Assembly (NCBI GenBank): GCA_003573975.1
Contig: AP018533.1
Span: 3,286,319 to 3,350,318 of the forward strand
Length of the DNA stretch: 64,000 nt
Direction: 5' to 3'
Origin: Clostridiales bacterium CCNA10
Lineage (GTDB): Bacteria; Bacillota; Clostridia; Oscillospirales; Oscillospiraceae
Shown here: one piece after another, positions 41,705 to 51,049 of the stretch
Layout: every line of letters starts with the position of its first letter
Position numbering within the stretch: position 1 is the first letter of the stretch
Translations under genes and position numbers: made by a program
The notes under the pieces: generated by a model
Databases searched by the model: none
What the model was told of the DNA's origin: nothing
What the model saw: the letters and a program-made list of their open reading frames with translations, nothing else

Positions 41705-44389
41705 ATGAGCAGCTGGCACAGCAAGCCTCTGCCCCGGCTTTTGGAGGAATTGGACGCCCGCCCCGGCGGACTGTCCCAGCACCAGGCGGAGGAGCGCCTG
41801 CGGCGCACAGGTCCCAACGAACTGGAGCCGCCGCCTCAGGCGGGGCTTCTGGGGCGGCTTTTGGAGCAGATGCGGGACCCCATGATCCTGGTGCTTCTGG
41901 GGGCGGCGGGACTGTCCCTGGCGGCCAGCGGCGGGGAGGAGTGGCTGGACGCGGCCATCATTCTGGTGATCGTGGCGGTCAACAGCGTGATCTCAATTTT
42001 TCAGGAGGATCGGGCCCAGCACGCCCTGGAGGAACTGCGCAGGCTGTCCGCGCCCCAGGCCACCGTTCTTCGGGGCGGCCGCCCGGTGAAGCTGCCCGCG
42101 GCCCAGCTGGTCCCCGGGGACGCGATCCTTCTGGAGGCCGGCGATCTGGTCCCCGCTGACGCCCGGATCCTGGAGTGCAGCCGCCTCCAGGCGGATGAGT
42201 CCGCCATGACCGGGGAGTCCATCCCCGTGGAAAAGGCTCCCGCCGAGGCCCTGGCAGAGGGCGCGCCCCTGGGAGACTGGACCAACATGGTCATCTCCGG
42301 CACCCTCATCACCGCGGGCCGGGGGACTGCCCTGGTGTGTGCCACCGGAATGGACACCCAGATGGGGCACATCGCCGGACTGCTCCTGGGGGACGAGGGG
42401 ACGGACACCCCCCTTCAGCAGAAGATGGGGGAGATCTCCCGGACTCTGTCCTTCCTGTGCCTGTCGGTGTGCGCGGTCATGTTTGGGGTGGGATTGATCC
42501 AGGGAAAACGGATGCTGGATATGTTCCTCACTGCCGTGTCACTGGCGGTGGCCGCCATCCCGGAGGGCCTGCCCGCCATCGTTACCATCGTGCTGGCCCT
42601 GGGGGTGGGGCGGATGGCCGCCCGGGGGGCCATCGTGAAGAAGCTGCCCGCCGTGGAGACCCTGGGGTGCGCCGGTGTGATCTGCTCCGACAAGACCGGG
42701 ACCCTCACCCAGAACCGGATGACGGTGCAGGAGGTGTGGATCCCCGCCGGAGGACGGCGGAGAGATGCGCTGCTGGCTGGGGCCCTGTGCAACGACGCGC
42801 GGCTGGAGTGGCGGGCGGGCGCGCCCGCCGCCCAGGGGGACCCCACAGAGGGGGCCCTCATCGTGGCCGCCGCCCGGGAGGGGCTGGACCGGAACAAGCT
42901 GGACGAGCAGTGGCCCCGGCAGGGGGAGCTCCCCTTTGACTCCAGCCGGAAGCTCATGTCCACCATCCACCCCAGGCCGGAGGGCGGCTTTCGGGTGTTC
43001 GTCAAGGGTGCGCCGGACGTTCTGCTGGAACGCTGCGCAGCCGGCCCTCAGGGGGTTCTCACCCCCCGGCAGCGGGAGGGGATCCTCCGGGCCAACGAGG
43101 AGATGGCCGGGCGGGCTCTGCGGGTGCTGGGGGTGGCCAGCCGGGATCTGGCCTTCCTGCCTCCCACCGTGGTCCCCGGGACCATTGAGAGCGGGCTGAC
43201 CTTCCTGGGGCTGTTCGGCATGATGGACCCGCCCCGCCCCGAGGTACGGGAGGCGGTGGCCCTGTGCCACCGGGCGGGAGTCCGGCCGGTGATGATCACC
43301 GGGGACCACAAGGCCACGGCCCTGGCGGTGGCCCGGGAGCTGGACATCTATCGCCCGGGCGACCTGGCGGTGACCGGGGCGGAGCTGGAATTCCTGCCTC
43401 AGGAGGCCCTGGAGGAGGACATCCACCGCTTTTCTGTATTCGCCCGGGTATCTCCTGAGCACAAAATGCGCATTGTGAAAGCCTGGCAGAAGCGGGGCTG
43501 TGTGGTGGCTATGACAGGGGACGGGGTGAACGACGCCCCGGCCCTGAAGGCGGCGGACATCGGCTGCGCTATGGGGCGCTCCGGCACCGATGTGGCCAAG
43601 GGGGCGGCCGACCTCATTCTCACCGATGACAACTTTTCCACCATCGTGTCCGCCATCGAGGAGGGCCGCGGGATCTGGTCCAACATCCGCAAGGCCATCC
43701 ACTATCTCCTCTCCTGCAACATCGGGGAGATCCTCACCATCTTCACCGCCACCCTGCTGGATTTTGGGCAGATGCCCCTGGCTCCGGTGCAGCTTCTGTG
43801 GCTCAATCTGGTCACCGACTCCCTCCCGGCGCTGGCCCTGGGGGTGGAGCCGGTGGAGGAGGGCGCCATGGAGCAGCCGCCCCGCCCGGCGGACCGGGGG
43901 CTGTTCGACCGGAGCTTCTCCCTGCGCCTGGCCTGGCAGGGGCTGATGGTGGGCGGGCTGACCCTGGCGGCCTATTTCCTGGGCTTCACCCGGCTGGCCG
44001 CCCCGGGCCTGGAGGGGGCGGTAGCCAACACCATGGCCTTTGCCACCCTCACCCTGTGCCAGCTGTTCCACGCCTTCAATGTGCGCAGTGAGGACCGCTC
44101 TCTGCTGGAGCAGGGTCTGTTGTCCAACCCCGCCATGAACAAGGCGTTTTTGGCCGGGGCGTCCATGCAGCTGGCGGTGCTCCTGTTCCCGCCCCTCCAA
44201 AGCGTGTTTTCCGTGGTCCCCATGGATGGGGGCCAGTGGCTCACCGTTCTGCTGCTGGCCGCGGCCCCCATCCCCATCTGCGAGCTGGCCAAGGCGCTGG
44301 GCCGCCGCCGGGAGATGGCGGAGACCCGGGGGGTCCCGCCCGACCATGGGACAGGCCGGCCAGTGAGCGGCGCGGGCGCGGCGAAATAG
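41705..44389 (+). CDS. P2A-type calcium-transporting ATPase
   Basis: 894 residues. The phosphorylation site is DKTGTLTQN; TGES in the actuator domain, KGAPDVLLERC in the nucleotide domain and MTGDGVNDAPALK in the hinge are all present. PEGLPAIVTIVLALG in helix 4 is the motif of SERCA/PMR-type calcium pumps. An N-terminal cation-ATPase domain and ten helices fit a full-length enzyme. It probably expels calcium (or manganese). The start ATG follows AAGGAGCG. It is transcribed alone. Confidence 0.92.
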   Translation: MSSWHSKPLPRLLEELDARPGGLSQHQAEERLRRTGPNELEPPPQAGLLGRLLEQMRDPMILVLLGAAGLSLAASGGEEWLDAAIILVIVAVNSVISIFQEDRAQHALEELRRLSAPQATVLRGGRPVKLPAAQLVPGDAILLEAGDLVPADARILECSRLQADESAMTGESIPVEKAPAEALAEGAPLGDWTNMVISGTLITAGRGTALVCATGMDTQMGHIAGLLLGDEGTDTPLQQKMGEISRTLSFLCLSVCAVMFGVGLIQGKRMLDMFLTAVSLAVAAIPEGLPAIVTIVLALGVGRMAARGAIVKKLPAVETLGCAGVICSDKTGTLTQNRMTVQEVWIPAGGRRRDALLAGALCNDARLEWRAGAPAAQGDPTEGALIVAAAREGLDRNKLDEQWPRQGELPFDSSRKLMSTIHPRPEGGFRVFVKGAPDVLLERCAAGPQGVLTPRQREGILRANEEMAGRALRVLGVASRDLAFLPPTVVPGTIESGLTFLGLFGMMDPPRPEVREAVALCHRAGVRPVMITGDHKATALAVARELDIYRPGDLAVTGAELEFLPQEALEEDIHRFSVFARVSPEHKMRIVKAWQKRGCVVAMTGDGVNDAPALKAADIGCAMGRSGTDVAKGAADLILTDDNFSTIVSAIEEGRGIWSNIRKAIHYLLSCNIGEILTIFTATLLDFGQMPLAPVQLLWLNLVTDSLPALALGVEPVEEGAMEQPPRPADRGLFDRSFSLRLAWQGLMVGGLTLAAYFLGFTRLAAPGLEGAVANTMAFATLTLCQLFHAFNVRSEDRSLLEQGLLSNPAMNKAFLAGASMQLAVLLFPPLQSVFSVVPMDGGQWLTVLLLAAAPIPICELAKALGRRREMAETRGVPPDHGTGRPVSGAGAAK

Positions 44390-44420
44390 GCTCTCGGCCT
44401 GCTGTCTGATCCAAAGAACA

Positions 44421-44454
44421 TATCCCCCCGGCCGCTCAGCGGCCGGGGGGATAT
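44421..44454. terminator. Terminator between the calcium ATPase gene and dnaI
   Basis: TATCCCCCCGGCCGCT-CA-GCGGCCGGGGGGATA, a very stable stem placed between two convergent genes. Confidence 0.85.
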
Positions 44455-44461
44455 GTATTCA

Positions 44462-45466
44462 TTACAGCTTATTCTTTTTCAGCAGACGGATGTCATCCCC
44501 GAAGAAGTGGAGGACATGATACTCCCCGATGAGGCGGGAGGCGATCTGGGGGGAGTAGCGCCGTGCGGCCTCCTCCATGGTGAGGTTGGAGGAGATCACC
44601 GTGTGGCGGTTGGCTACCAGCCGGGTGTTCAGCAGCTCATACAGGGCGGACTGGACGAACTGGGTGGTCAGCTCGCTGCCCAGGTCGTCCAGAATGAGCA
44701 GGTCACAGGTGAGGTACCGCCGGGTCTCGTCCAGGGCGGTCTGCACGCCCTCCGCATCCCGCTGGAACTTCCGGGTCTCAAACTGGGCGAAGATGTTGCC
44801 TGCGGTGTCGTACACCACAGAGCGCCCCTGCTCGGACACCGAGCGGGCGATGCAGGCGGACAGGAAGGTCTTGCCCAATCCGGGCGCGCCGGAGAGAAAC
44901 AGGTTTTTGAAATAGAAGCGGCCAAATTTCTGGGCGTAGTTCAGACACACCTCATACACCAGGTCCATGTTGTCCCGGGGAGAGGTGCCCCGTCCGGGCC
45001 ATACGGACTGGCTGTAATAGTCCAGCCGGAAGGTGTCGAAGGACTGCTCCCCCAGATCCAGCAGCTTGGACAGTTCCCGGATCTGCTCCTGGGTGCAGAG
45101 AGACCTCAGACAGTCGCACATCTGGGCCCCCCGCCAGCCGGTGTCTCCGCACTTGGGACAAGCGGGCTTGTCGTCCAGGGCGTCCTCCGGCAGGCCCAGC
45201 GCGCCCAGCAGCACGGCCCGCTCCTGCTGGAGCTCCAGATTCTTGTCCCGGATGGCGCGCACCGCGTCGCCGGCGTTCTCTCCCTTTCGGAGAGAGGCGG
45301 CCACCAGTTCGGCCATGGTGCCCTGGAGGCGCCGGTCCAGCTGGGCCAGCCGGGGCTCCCGGGCATAGGTCTGCCGCCGGAGCAGCTCCCGCTCATCCTC
45401 CCGGCGGCGCTTCTCCTCCTCCAGCCGGGCGGAGGCCCGGCGCAGTACATCGGGGTCGTAAGCCAT
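44462..45466 (-). CDS. dnaI: DnaI/DnaC-like helicase loader
   Basis: 334 residues. The N-terminal half is a charged helical region followed by a zinc-finger-like CPKCGDTGW...CDC. The AAA+ part has Walker A SGAPGLGKTF, Walker B LLILDDLG and the arginine-bearing end VISSNLTMEEAARRYSPQIASRL. It would load the replicative helicase at origins or stalled forks. It directly follows a DnaD-domain gene (4 bases apart), giving a primosome pair. Confidence 0.9.
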   Translation of the reverse strand: MAYDPDVLRRASARLEEEKRRREDERELLRRQTYAREPRLAQLDRRLQGTMAELVAASLRKGENAGDAVRAIRDKNLELQQERAVLLGALGLPEDALDDKPACPKCGDTGWRGAQMCDCLRSLCTQEQIRELSKLLDLGEQSFDTFRLDYYSQSVWPGRGTSPRDNMDLVYEVCLNYAQKFGRFYFKNLFLSGAPGLGKTFLSACIARSVSEQGRSVVYDTAGNIFAQFETRKFQRDAEGVQTALDETRRYLTCDLLILDDLGSELTTQFVQSALYELLNTRLVANRHTVISSNLTMEEAARRYSPQIASRLIGEYHVLHFFGDDIRLLKKNKL

Positions 45467-45470
45467 GGGT

Positions 45471-46424
45471 TCAGCCCTCCCTCTGCTTCATCTGTTCCAT
45501 CAGGCGGCGCATCCGCTCCATATCCTCCCGGGCCTGTTCCGCCTCCCGGGAGGCGGCGGCGGGAGAGGATGGTGCGGCGGCCTGCACCGGCCTGGGGTCC
45601 CGGTCCCCGGCCTGGATGGCCGCCAGGGTGTGCAGGCCCTTCTCGTGCCACCGGCGGAGAATGCCGTTCATATAGCTCCAGTCCATGGACTGCTTCTTCA
45701 TCACCGTGCGCTCATAGGCCGCCCGGAGGGCCTCGTCGTCAAAGCCCATCTGATCCCATGCGGCAATGTAATTCTTCTCCCGCTCCACCAGAGGCCGGGG
45801 CGGGATGTCCAGCAGCCGCAGCACCTCCGCCCCGCGGCCCCGCAGCCGCACCAGGGTCTGGAGATAGCGCTCCGCCGCCTCCACCGTGTCGATCCCCTTC
45901 CGGGCCCAGACAAAGCCCTCCCGGCGGATCTGGGAGAGGAAGGGCTTGCGACCGGGGCCGTATTTGCGCTCCATCTCCTCCACACACCAGTTGACCAGAA
46001 GAAAGATGACCTCGGTGGGCAGGGCCAGGTGGTCGTACAGGGTGTACAGGATCTTCAAATCGTTGGCGGTGAGCTTTTTGCCCAGCCGCCGCTCCACTTC
46101 ATCGGCCAGGGCCGGGAAGGTGGAGGCCGGGTCGCTGAGGGCGGCGGTGATATCCTCCGCCCCATACTCCGGGGGCGGGGCCTCCGCGGGGACGGCCGGG
46201 GCGGCCGGAGCGGCGGACAGAGCGGCCGGGGCCAGGCCGTGCTCCTTCAGCTGGTCCAGCGCCCGCTGCTTCCGGTCCTCCGGCCAGCGCAGGCCGTCCG
46301 GCGTGCCCCAGCGCAGCAGGTGCAGGTACAGCAGGGCAGCGTCGCCGCTGTCCAGCTTCAAAAGCCGGTCAGCCGCCTGGTCCGTCATGGCGACCACGCT
46401 GCCCGGCATCAACAGTTGGGCCAT
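45471..46424 (-). CDS. DnaD-domain replication initiation protein
   Basis: 317 residues. The middle part (about 95-265) is a DnaB_2/DnaD domain: LTANDLKILYTLYDHLALPTE, a YIAAWDQMGFDDEALRAAYE helix and MNGILRRWHEKGLHT, the YxxxIxxxW-type end of the family. An Ala/Pro-rich linker precedes it and a charged helix follows. Works with the helicase loader encoded next. The N-terminal winged-helix part is less clear. Confidence 0.88.
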   Translation of the reverse strand: MAQLLMPGSVVAMTDQAADRLLKLDSGDAALLYLHLLRWGTPDGLRWPEDRKQRALDQLKEHGLAPAALSAAPAAPAVPAEAPPPEYGAEDITAALSDPASTFPALADEVERRLGKKLTANDLKILYTLYDHLALPTEVIFLLVNWCVEEMERKYGPGRKPFLSQIRREGFVWARKGIDTVEAAERYLQTLVRLRGRGAEVLRLLDIPPRPLVEREKNYIAAWDQMGFDDEALRAAYERTVMKKQSMDWSYMNGILRRWHEKGLHTLAAIQAGDRDPRPVQAAAPSSPAAASREAEQAREDMERMRRLMEQMKQREG

Positions 46425-46882
46425 CCTCCGCCCTCCCTTCGCATCTTGATCTGCTCCATTTTACCGCAAAATCCGCCGGGAGTAAACAGGAAATCTGTGC
46501 GGTTTCCAGTCCGCCGCACCGAGGCGGCTGATTTTCAACGAGAGAAGGCTCCAGCTGTCCCGGGATGACACAAGGCCCGGCGGGTCACAGTCCGAGCGGC
46601 GTGGCGTACATCTATTTCCGAGCCTTGGAATAGCAGTAGACCGCACGCCACCACGAAAACAAGCAAAAAATAGGAATATAACAGATCTTCAGGACCATGC
46701 ACCAAAATAGAAAAGGTTTCTTCCTTCTGTTCAATACAGGATCCAGACGGACATATCCGGCACGGGCTTCTATGGAATGGCCCGAGCCGTTGAAAATACA
46801 CTGCCGCCCGCCGTTTCCGGTTTACAAGCCGCCCCCGTCTGTGATAAAATAGCAACCATCTCAAGGAAGGGGGCGGGGTCCG
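46425..46882. other. Intergenic region between dnaD and yfbR
   Basis: 458 bases between two divergent genes. It should hold both promoters; TGTGATAAAAT at about 46840 could be the yfbR -10. A possible 55-codon minus-strand frame (46535-46702, GTG start) encodes one hydrophobic helix but has no convincing ribosome site, so it is not called as a gene. Confidence 0.5.
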
Positions 46883-47458
46883 GTGGCCCACAACTTTTTT
46901 CCCATGATCGCCCGGATGCGGTATATCGCCCGGTGGGGCCTGATGCGCAACACCCAGCCGGAGAACATTCAGGAGCACTCCCACCAGGTGGCGGTGCTGG
47001 CCCACGCCCTGGCCGTGATCCAGAACCAATATTTCGGCGGAAGCGTGGACCCCGGCCGGGTGGCCGTGGCAGCCCTGTACCACGACGCCAGCGAGATCCT
47101 CACCGGCGACCTGCCCACCCCCATCAAATATGACAACCCGGACATCCAGAGCGCCTACCAGCAGGTGGAGGCGGTGGCGGTGGGAAAGCTGCTGTCCATG
47201 CTGCCGGAGGAGCTGCGCCCCGCCTATGAGGAGGCGCTGACCATCCCGGACCCGGAGGTGCGGGCCCTGGTCAAGGCGGCGGACAAGCTCTCCGCCTATC
47301 TCAAATGTGTGGAGGAGCTGAAGGCGGGGAATTCGGAGTTCAAAAAGGCCCGGGAACAGACCTATGCCGCCCTGTGCCGGAACCCCATCCCGGCGCTGAG
47401 CTACTTTATGGAGCACTTCTTGGATGGGTTTGAATTGACCCTGGACGAATTGAATTGA
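46883..47458 (+). CDS. yfbR: YfbR-like 5'-deoxynucleotidase (HD domain)
   Basis: 191 residues. The metal-binding HD motifs are EHSHQVAVLAHALA and LYHDASEILTGDLPTPIKY; the later VKAADKLSAYLKCVEEL supplies the last Asp. This matches YfbR, which hydrolyses deoxyribonucleoside 5'-monophosphates in pyrimidine salvage. Start is GTG at 46883, followed by AHNFFPMIARMRYIARW, the usual N-terminus. Confidence 0.9.
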   Translation: MAHNFFPMIARMRYIARWGLMRNTQPENIQEHSHQVAVLAHALAVIQNQYFGGSVDPGRVAVAALYHDASEILTGDLPTPIKYDNPDIQSAYQQVEAVAVGKLLSMLPEELRPAYEEALTIPDPEVRALVKAADKLSAYLKCVEELKAGNSEFKKAREQTYAALCRNPIPALSYFMEHFLDGFELTLDELN

Positions 47459-47518
47459 GCGCCTGATCCCTTGCAGACAGGCGGCGCATGATATGAAGAA
47501 TAAGGAAGGTAGATACCT

Positions 47519-47788
47519 ATGAAAGCGATCGTAACCGTCATTGGAAAGGATCAGGTGGGGATCACCGCCGCGGTGTGCTCCCTGCTGGCCCAGCACAGCA
47601 TCAACATTCTGGACATCAGCCAGACCATTTTGCAGGAGTATTTCACCATGGTGATGCTGGTGGATACCGCCGCCTGCGACAAGTCCATTGTGGAGATCTC
47701 TCAGCTGCTGGAGCAGGCCGGTCAAGAGCGGGGGCTGTCCATCCGCATCCAGCGGGAGGATATTTTTAACGCAATGCACCGGATCTAA
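47519..47788 (+). CDS. ACT-domain protein, UPF0237 family
   Basis: 89 residues, one ACT domain: MKAIVTVIGKDQVGITAAVC, then NILDISQTILQEYFTMVMLVD. It would bind an amino acid or similar ligand. It is almost always found just before a UPF0210 gene, as here. AAGGAAGG precedes the ATG. Confidence 0.93.
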   Translation: MKAIVTVIGKDQVGITAAVCSLLAQHSINILDISQTILQEYFTMVMLVDTAACDKSIVEISQLLEQAGQERGLSIRIQREDIFNAMHRI

Positions 47789-47948
47789 AAAGAAGCGCGG
47801 AGGATAGGCGCGCAGGGGGGACAGACTCCGAAGCGGATGGGCAGAGCCCAGGGGCCGCCGAAGGCGGGACTGGGCCTGCCCGGAGTCGGAGGAGTTGTCT
47901 CCCCGGCCGCGCGCCTAATCCACAGCGTGACAAAAAGAAGCGCGGAGG
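47787..47948. repeat. Nested hairpin flanked by 17-bp direct repeats
   Basis: Direct repeats AAAAAGAAGCGCGGAGG at 47787-47803 and 47932-47948 flank a 120-base nested inverted repeat: GGATAGGCGCGC (47802-47813) with GCGCGCCTAATCC (47909-47921), GACTCCG (47824-47830) with CGGAGTC (47881-47887), and GGGCAGAGCCCAG with CTGGGCCTGCCC near the tip. The first repeat overlaps the stop codon of the ACT gene. It lies between the ACT and UPF0210 genes. It could be a structured mRNA element, or a small mobile hairpin element with a long target duplication. Confidence 0.75.
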
Positions 47949-47996
47949 CGAGCAGAGCAGCCGCAGTCATGTGACAACAATTAGGAGGGGCAATTC

Positions 47997-49355
47997 ATGC
48001 TCAGTCAACACGAAATCATGCAGACCATCCAGATGATCGACCAGCAGCACCTGGATGTGCGGACCATCACGATGGGGATCTCCCTGCTGTCCTGCGCCCG
48101 CAGCGACCCGAAGGCGGCCTGCAATGCGATCTACGACAAAATCACCCGGTATGCCGAAAAGCTGGTGGCCACCGGAGAGGCCATCGAGGCGGAGTTCGGC
48201 ATCCCCATCGTCAACAAGCGGATCTCCGTTACCCCCATCGCCCTGGTGGCCGCCGCCGCGGAGACTGACGATTACGCGCCCTTTGCCGCCGCCCTGGACC
48301 GGGCTGCCAAGGCCACCGGCGTCAACTTCATCGGCGGCTTCTCCGCCCTGGTGCAGAAGGGGATGACAGAGGCCGACCGGAAGCTCATCGCCTCCATCCC
48401 GGAGGCCCTGTCTACCACCGACCTGGTGTGCGCCAGTGTGAATGTGGGCTCCACCAAGGCGGGCATCGACATGGACGCGGTGGCCCTGATGGGCCGCACC
48501 ATCAAGGACCTGGCCCAGCGCACCGCAGATCAGGGCGGCTTCGGCTGTGCCAAGCTGGTGGTGTTCTGCAACGCCGTGGAAGACAACCCCTTCATGGCCG
48601 GCGCCTTCCACGGGGTGGGCGAGCCGGAGAAGGTCATCAACGTGGGCGTCTCCGGCCCCGGCGTGGTCCACCACGCCCTTCAGGCGGTGAAGGGCCAGCC
48701 CTTTGATGTGGTGGCCGAGACCATCAAAAAGACCGCCTTCCGCATCACCCGCATGGGGCAGCTGGTGGCCCAGGAGGCCAGCCGCCGCCTGGACACCCCC
48801 TTCGGCATCGTGGATCTCTCCCTGGCCCCCACCCCGGCGGTGGGTGACAGCGTGGCCCGGATCCTGGAGGAGATGGGCCTGGAGGTGTGCGGCACCCACG
48901 GCACCACTGCGGCCCTGGCCCTGCTCAACGACGCGGTGAAAAAGGGCGGCGTTATGGCTTCCTCCCATGTAGGCGGCCTGTCCGGCGCCTTCATCCCGGT
49001 GAGCGAGGACGAAGGCATGATCGCCGCCGCCAGCTCCGGCGCCCTCACCCTGGATAAGCTGGAGGCCATGACCTGCGTGTGCTCGGTGGGTCTGGATATG
49101 ATCGCCGTCCCCGGAAATACCTCCGCCGAAACCCTGTCCGCCATCATCGCCGACGAGGCGGCCATCGGCATGGTCAACTCCAAGACCACTGCGGTCCGCC
49201 TGATCCCCGCCCCCGGCAGGCAGGTGGGCGACCTGGTGGAGTTCGGCGGCCTGCTGGGCTCCGCCCCGGTGCAGCCGGTCCATCCCTTCTCCGCCCGGGA
49301 CTTTGTGGCCCGGGGGGGACGCATTCCCGCCCCCATGCAGAGTCTGAAAAACTGA
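47997..49355 (+). CDS. UPF0210 (DUF711) family protein
   Basis: 452 residues. The opening ([20 protein letters not shown]) and [30 protein letters not shown] and [19 protein letters not shown] are hallmarks of the UPF0210/DUF711 family, whose members have a formate-lyase-like barrel and an unsettled function. The preceding ACT protein is its usual partner and may sense a ligand for it. TAGGAGGGG precedes the ATG at 47997. Confidence 0.92.
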   Translation: MLSQHEIMQTIQMIDQQHLDVRTITMGISLLSCARSDPKAACNAIYDKITRYAEKLVATGEAIEAEFGIPIVNKRISVTPIALVAAAAETDDYAPFAAALDRAAKATGVNFIGGFSALVQKGMTEADRKLIASIPEALSTTDLVCASVNVGSTKAGIDMDAVALMGRTIKDLAQRTADQGGFGCAKLVVFCNAVEDNPFMAGAFHGVGEPEKVINVGVSGPGVVHHALQAVKGQPFDVVAETIKKTAFRITRMGQLVAQEASRRLDTPFGIVDLSLAPTPAVGDSVARILEEMGLEVCGTHGTTAALALLNDAVKKGGVMASSHVGGLSGAFIPVSEDEGMIAAASSGALTLDKLEAMTCVCSVGLDMIAVPGNTSAETLSAIIADEAAIGMVNSKTTAVRLIPAPGRQVGDLVEFGGLLGSAPVQPVHPFSARDFVARGGRIPAPMQSLKN

Positions 49356-49387
49356 GCGGGGCGTCTGCGTTTCGTCACGATTTCAAA

Positions 49388-49414
49388 CAGCGGAAGGGCA
49401 TGTCCCTTCCGCTG
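49388..49414 (+). terminator. Terminator of the UPF0210 gene
   Basis: CAGCGGAAGGG-CATGT-CCCTTCCGCTG followed by CTTCGTT, 33 bases after the stop codon. Confidence 0.8.
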
Positions 49415-49481
49415 CTTCGTTATGAGAGGTTTTCCACATCCTGAAACATTGTAGGGCAGGGAAAACGTCCCGCAACAGGGG

Positions 49482-49695
49482 ACGGGCGGCCACAGAGGGC
49501 CGCCCCTACGGCGGTTTTAACAGCCCCGTTTGGTTTCAGAGAGATAGGCGCGGTTTCATGGCTGCGGTGGCTGGCATATCACACATGACCGAAATTACCT
49601 TGTAGGGGCGGGTCTCCTGACCCGCCCACCGGTTCACCTCCGCATTGACCGAAAAATTCCGAAAACCGGCGGGAGGGGCAAGCCCCTCCCCTACG
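49482..49695 (-). repeat. Dispersed intergenic repeat, copy 3 (full, inverted)
   Basis: Reverse complement of 41381-41590 with scattered changes; its hairpins are GCGGGTCTCCTGACCCGC and GAGGGGCAAGCCCCTC. It occupies most of the gap between the UPF0210 gene and the hrcA promoter; nothing else is seen there up to 49860. Confidence 0.82.
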
Positions 49696-49869
49696 GATTT
49701 TCAGAAAAATCCCGGCGGAACGGGAGGGCAGACAGCCGCCGGAGAGATCCCTTGAACTGCCGTGGGGGACCTAGGCCGGCCAGAGATTAGCAAAGAGATG
49801 ATTTCTCTGCAAATCTTGAAAAGTTTGCGCTTCTCAGTGTTTGTTTATAATAAATTCATAAAGTGCCTA

Positions 49870-49929
49870 TTGACAATCCAGGGGGCAGGTGGTACATTAT
49901 CTTTAGCACTCAGAGATAGTGAGTGCTAA
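49870..49929 (+). promoter_or_regulatory. Heat-shock promoter with CIRCE operator
   Basis: -35 TTGACA (49870-49875), 17 bases, -10 TACATT (49893-49898), then a perfect CIRCE element TTAGCACTC-N9-GAGTGCTAA at 49903-49929. HrcA binds CIRCE and represses the operon that encodes it. Confidence 0.97.
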
Positions 49930-49960
49930 ACCAACCAAACGAAGTACAGGAGGTGAGCGT

Positions 49961-51034
49961 ATGGAGTTGACCAACCGGAAAAAGCGGATCCTGCGGGCCA
50001 TCGTGGAGATCTACATCATCACAGCGGAGCCGGTGGGCTCCAAGGCCGTGGCCCAGCAGGCCGGCCTGGACATCTCCACCGCCACCATTCGCAATGAGAT
50101 GGCCGACCTCACCGAGATGGGGTATCTGGAGCAGCCCCACACCTCCGCCGGGCGGGTGCCCTCCCCTATGGGCTACCGGCTGTACGTCAATGAGCTGATG
50201 GGCGAGCATCAGCTGACCATCCAGGAGACCCAGCGGATCAACGAGGCGCTGAACCTGAAGATGGAGGAGCTGGACCGGTGCCTGGATCAGGCGGGAAAGG
50301 TGCTCTCCCAGATCAGCGACTACCCGGTCTTTACCGCCGCCGCCCCCCGGATGCGGGTGACCGTAAAGCGGTACGATCTGCTGATGGTGGAGGAGAACGC
50401 TTTTATCGCGGTGGTGATGACGGACAACAGCGTGGTGAAAAACAAGCTGATCCGCATCCCGGACACCCTCTCCGACACCCAGCTCCAGCTGTTGTCCACC
50501 GTACTGAACAGTTCCTTTGTGGGTTTGACCCTGGAGGAGATGGAGGACACTCTGGACAAGATGGAGACCCGCTCCGCCCCGGGGGCCTTCCAGCTGATCT
50601 CCCTGGTGGTCCAGTTTGCCATCGAGGTGCTGGTGGAGCAGCGCAACCAGCCGGTCCACACGGCGGGGATCACCCACCTGCTGGAGCATCCGGAGTACCG
50701 GAGCCTGGACAAGGCCAAGCCGCTGATGAACTACCTGGCGGAGGAAAAAGAGGCCTCCCGCCTCCCGGTCACCCTGGGGGACGGACAGAACATGAACATC
50801 CTCATCGGACCGGAGAACGTGAACGAGGCGCTGAAGGACACCAGCGTGGTCATGGCCAGCTATGACATTGGAGATAATATGCGGGGCGTCATCGGGGTGG
50901 TGGGACCCACCCGGATGGATTACGCCAAAGTGACAGCCCGCCTGTCCTACTTCGCCGACAGCCTGACCCGGATGTTCGGCAAGGGGGAGCTCCCCGCCGG
51001 CGGCGACGGCGGAGACGGGCAGGATCAGGAATAG
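49961..51034 (+). CDS. hrcA: Heat-inducible transcription repressor HrcA
   Basis: 357 residues. ATG at 49961 follows AGGAGGTGAG. The winged helix-turn-helix (MELTNRKKRILRAIVEIYI, STATIRNEMADLTEMGYLEQ, HTSAGRVPS) is followed by the GAF-like and C-terminal domain (VNEALKDTSVVMASYDIGD, GVVGPTRMDYAKV). It represses its own operon through CIRCE. Confidence 0.98.
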   Translation: MELTNRKKRILRAIVEIYIITAEPVGSKAVAQQAGLDISTATIRNEMADLTEMGYLEQPHTSAGRVPSPMGYRLYVNELMGEHQLTIQETQRINEALNLKMEELDRCLDQAGKVLSQISDYPVFTAAAPRMRVTVKRYDLLMVEENAFIAVVMTDNSVVKNKLIRIPDTLSDTQLQLLSTVLNSSFVGLTLEEMEDTLDKMETRSAPGAFQLISLVVQFAIEVLVEQRNQPVHTAGITHLLEHPEYRSLDKAKPLMNYLAEEKEASRLPVTLGDGQNMNILIGPENVNEALKDTSVVMASYDIGDNMRGVIGVVGPTRMDYAKVTARLSYFADSLTRMFGKGELPAGGDGGDGQDQE

Positions 51035-51049
51035 GAGGAACAGTAGCCC

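Noticed and set aside
46535-46702. 55-codon minus-strand frame with one hydrophobic helix between dnaD and yfbR
   Set aside because: GTG start without a ribosome site, and the tail is Arg/His-rich as in shadow translations; kept only as a note in the gap entry.
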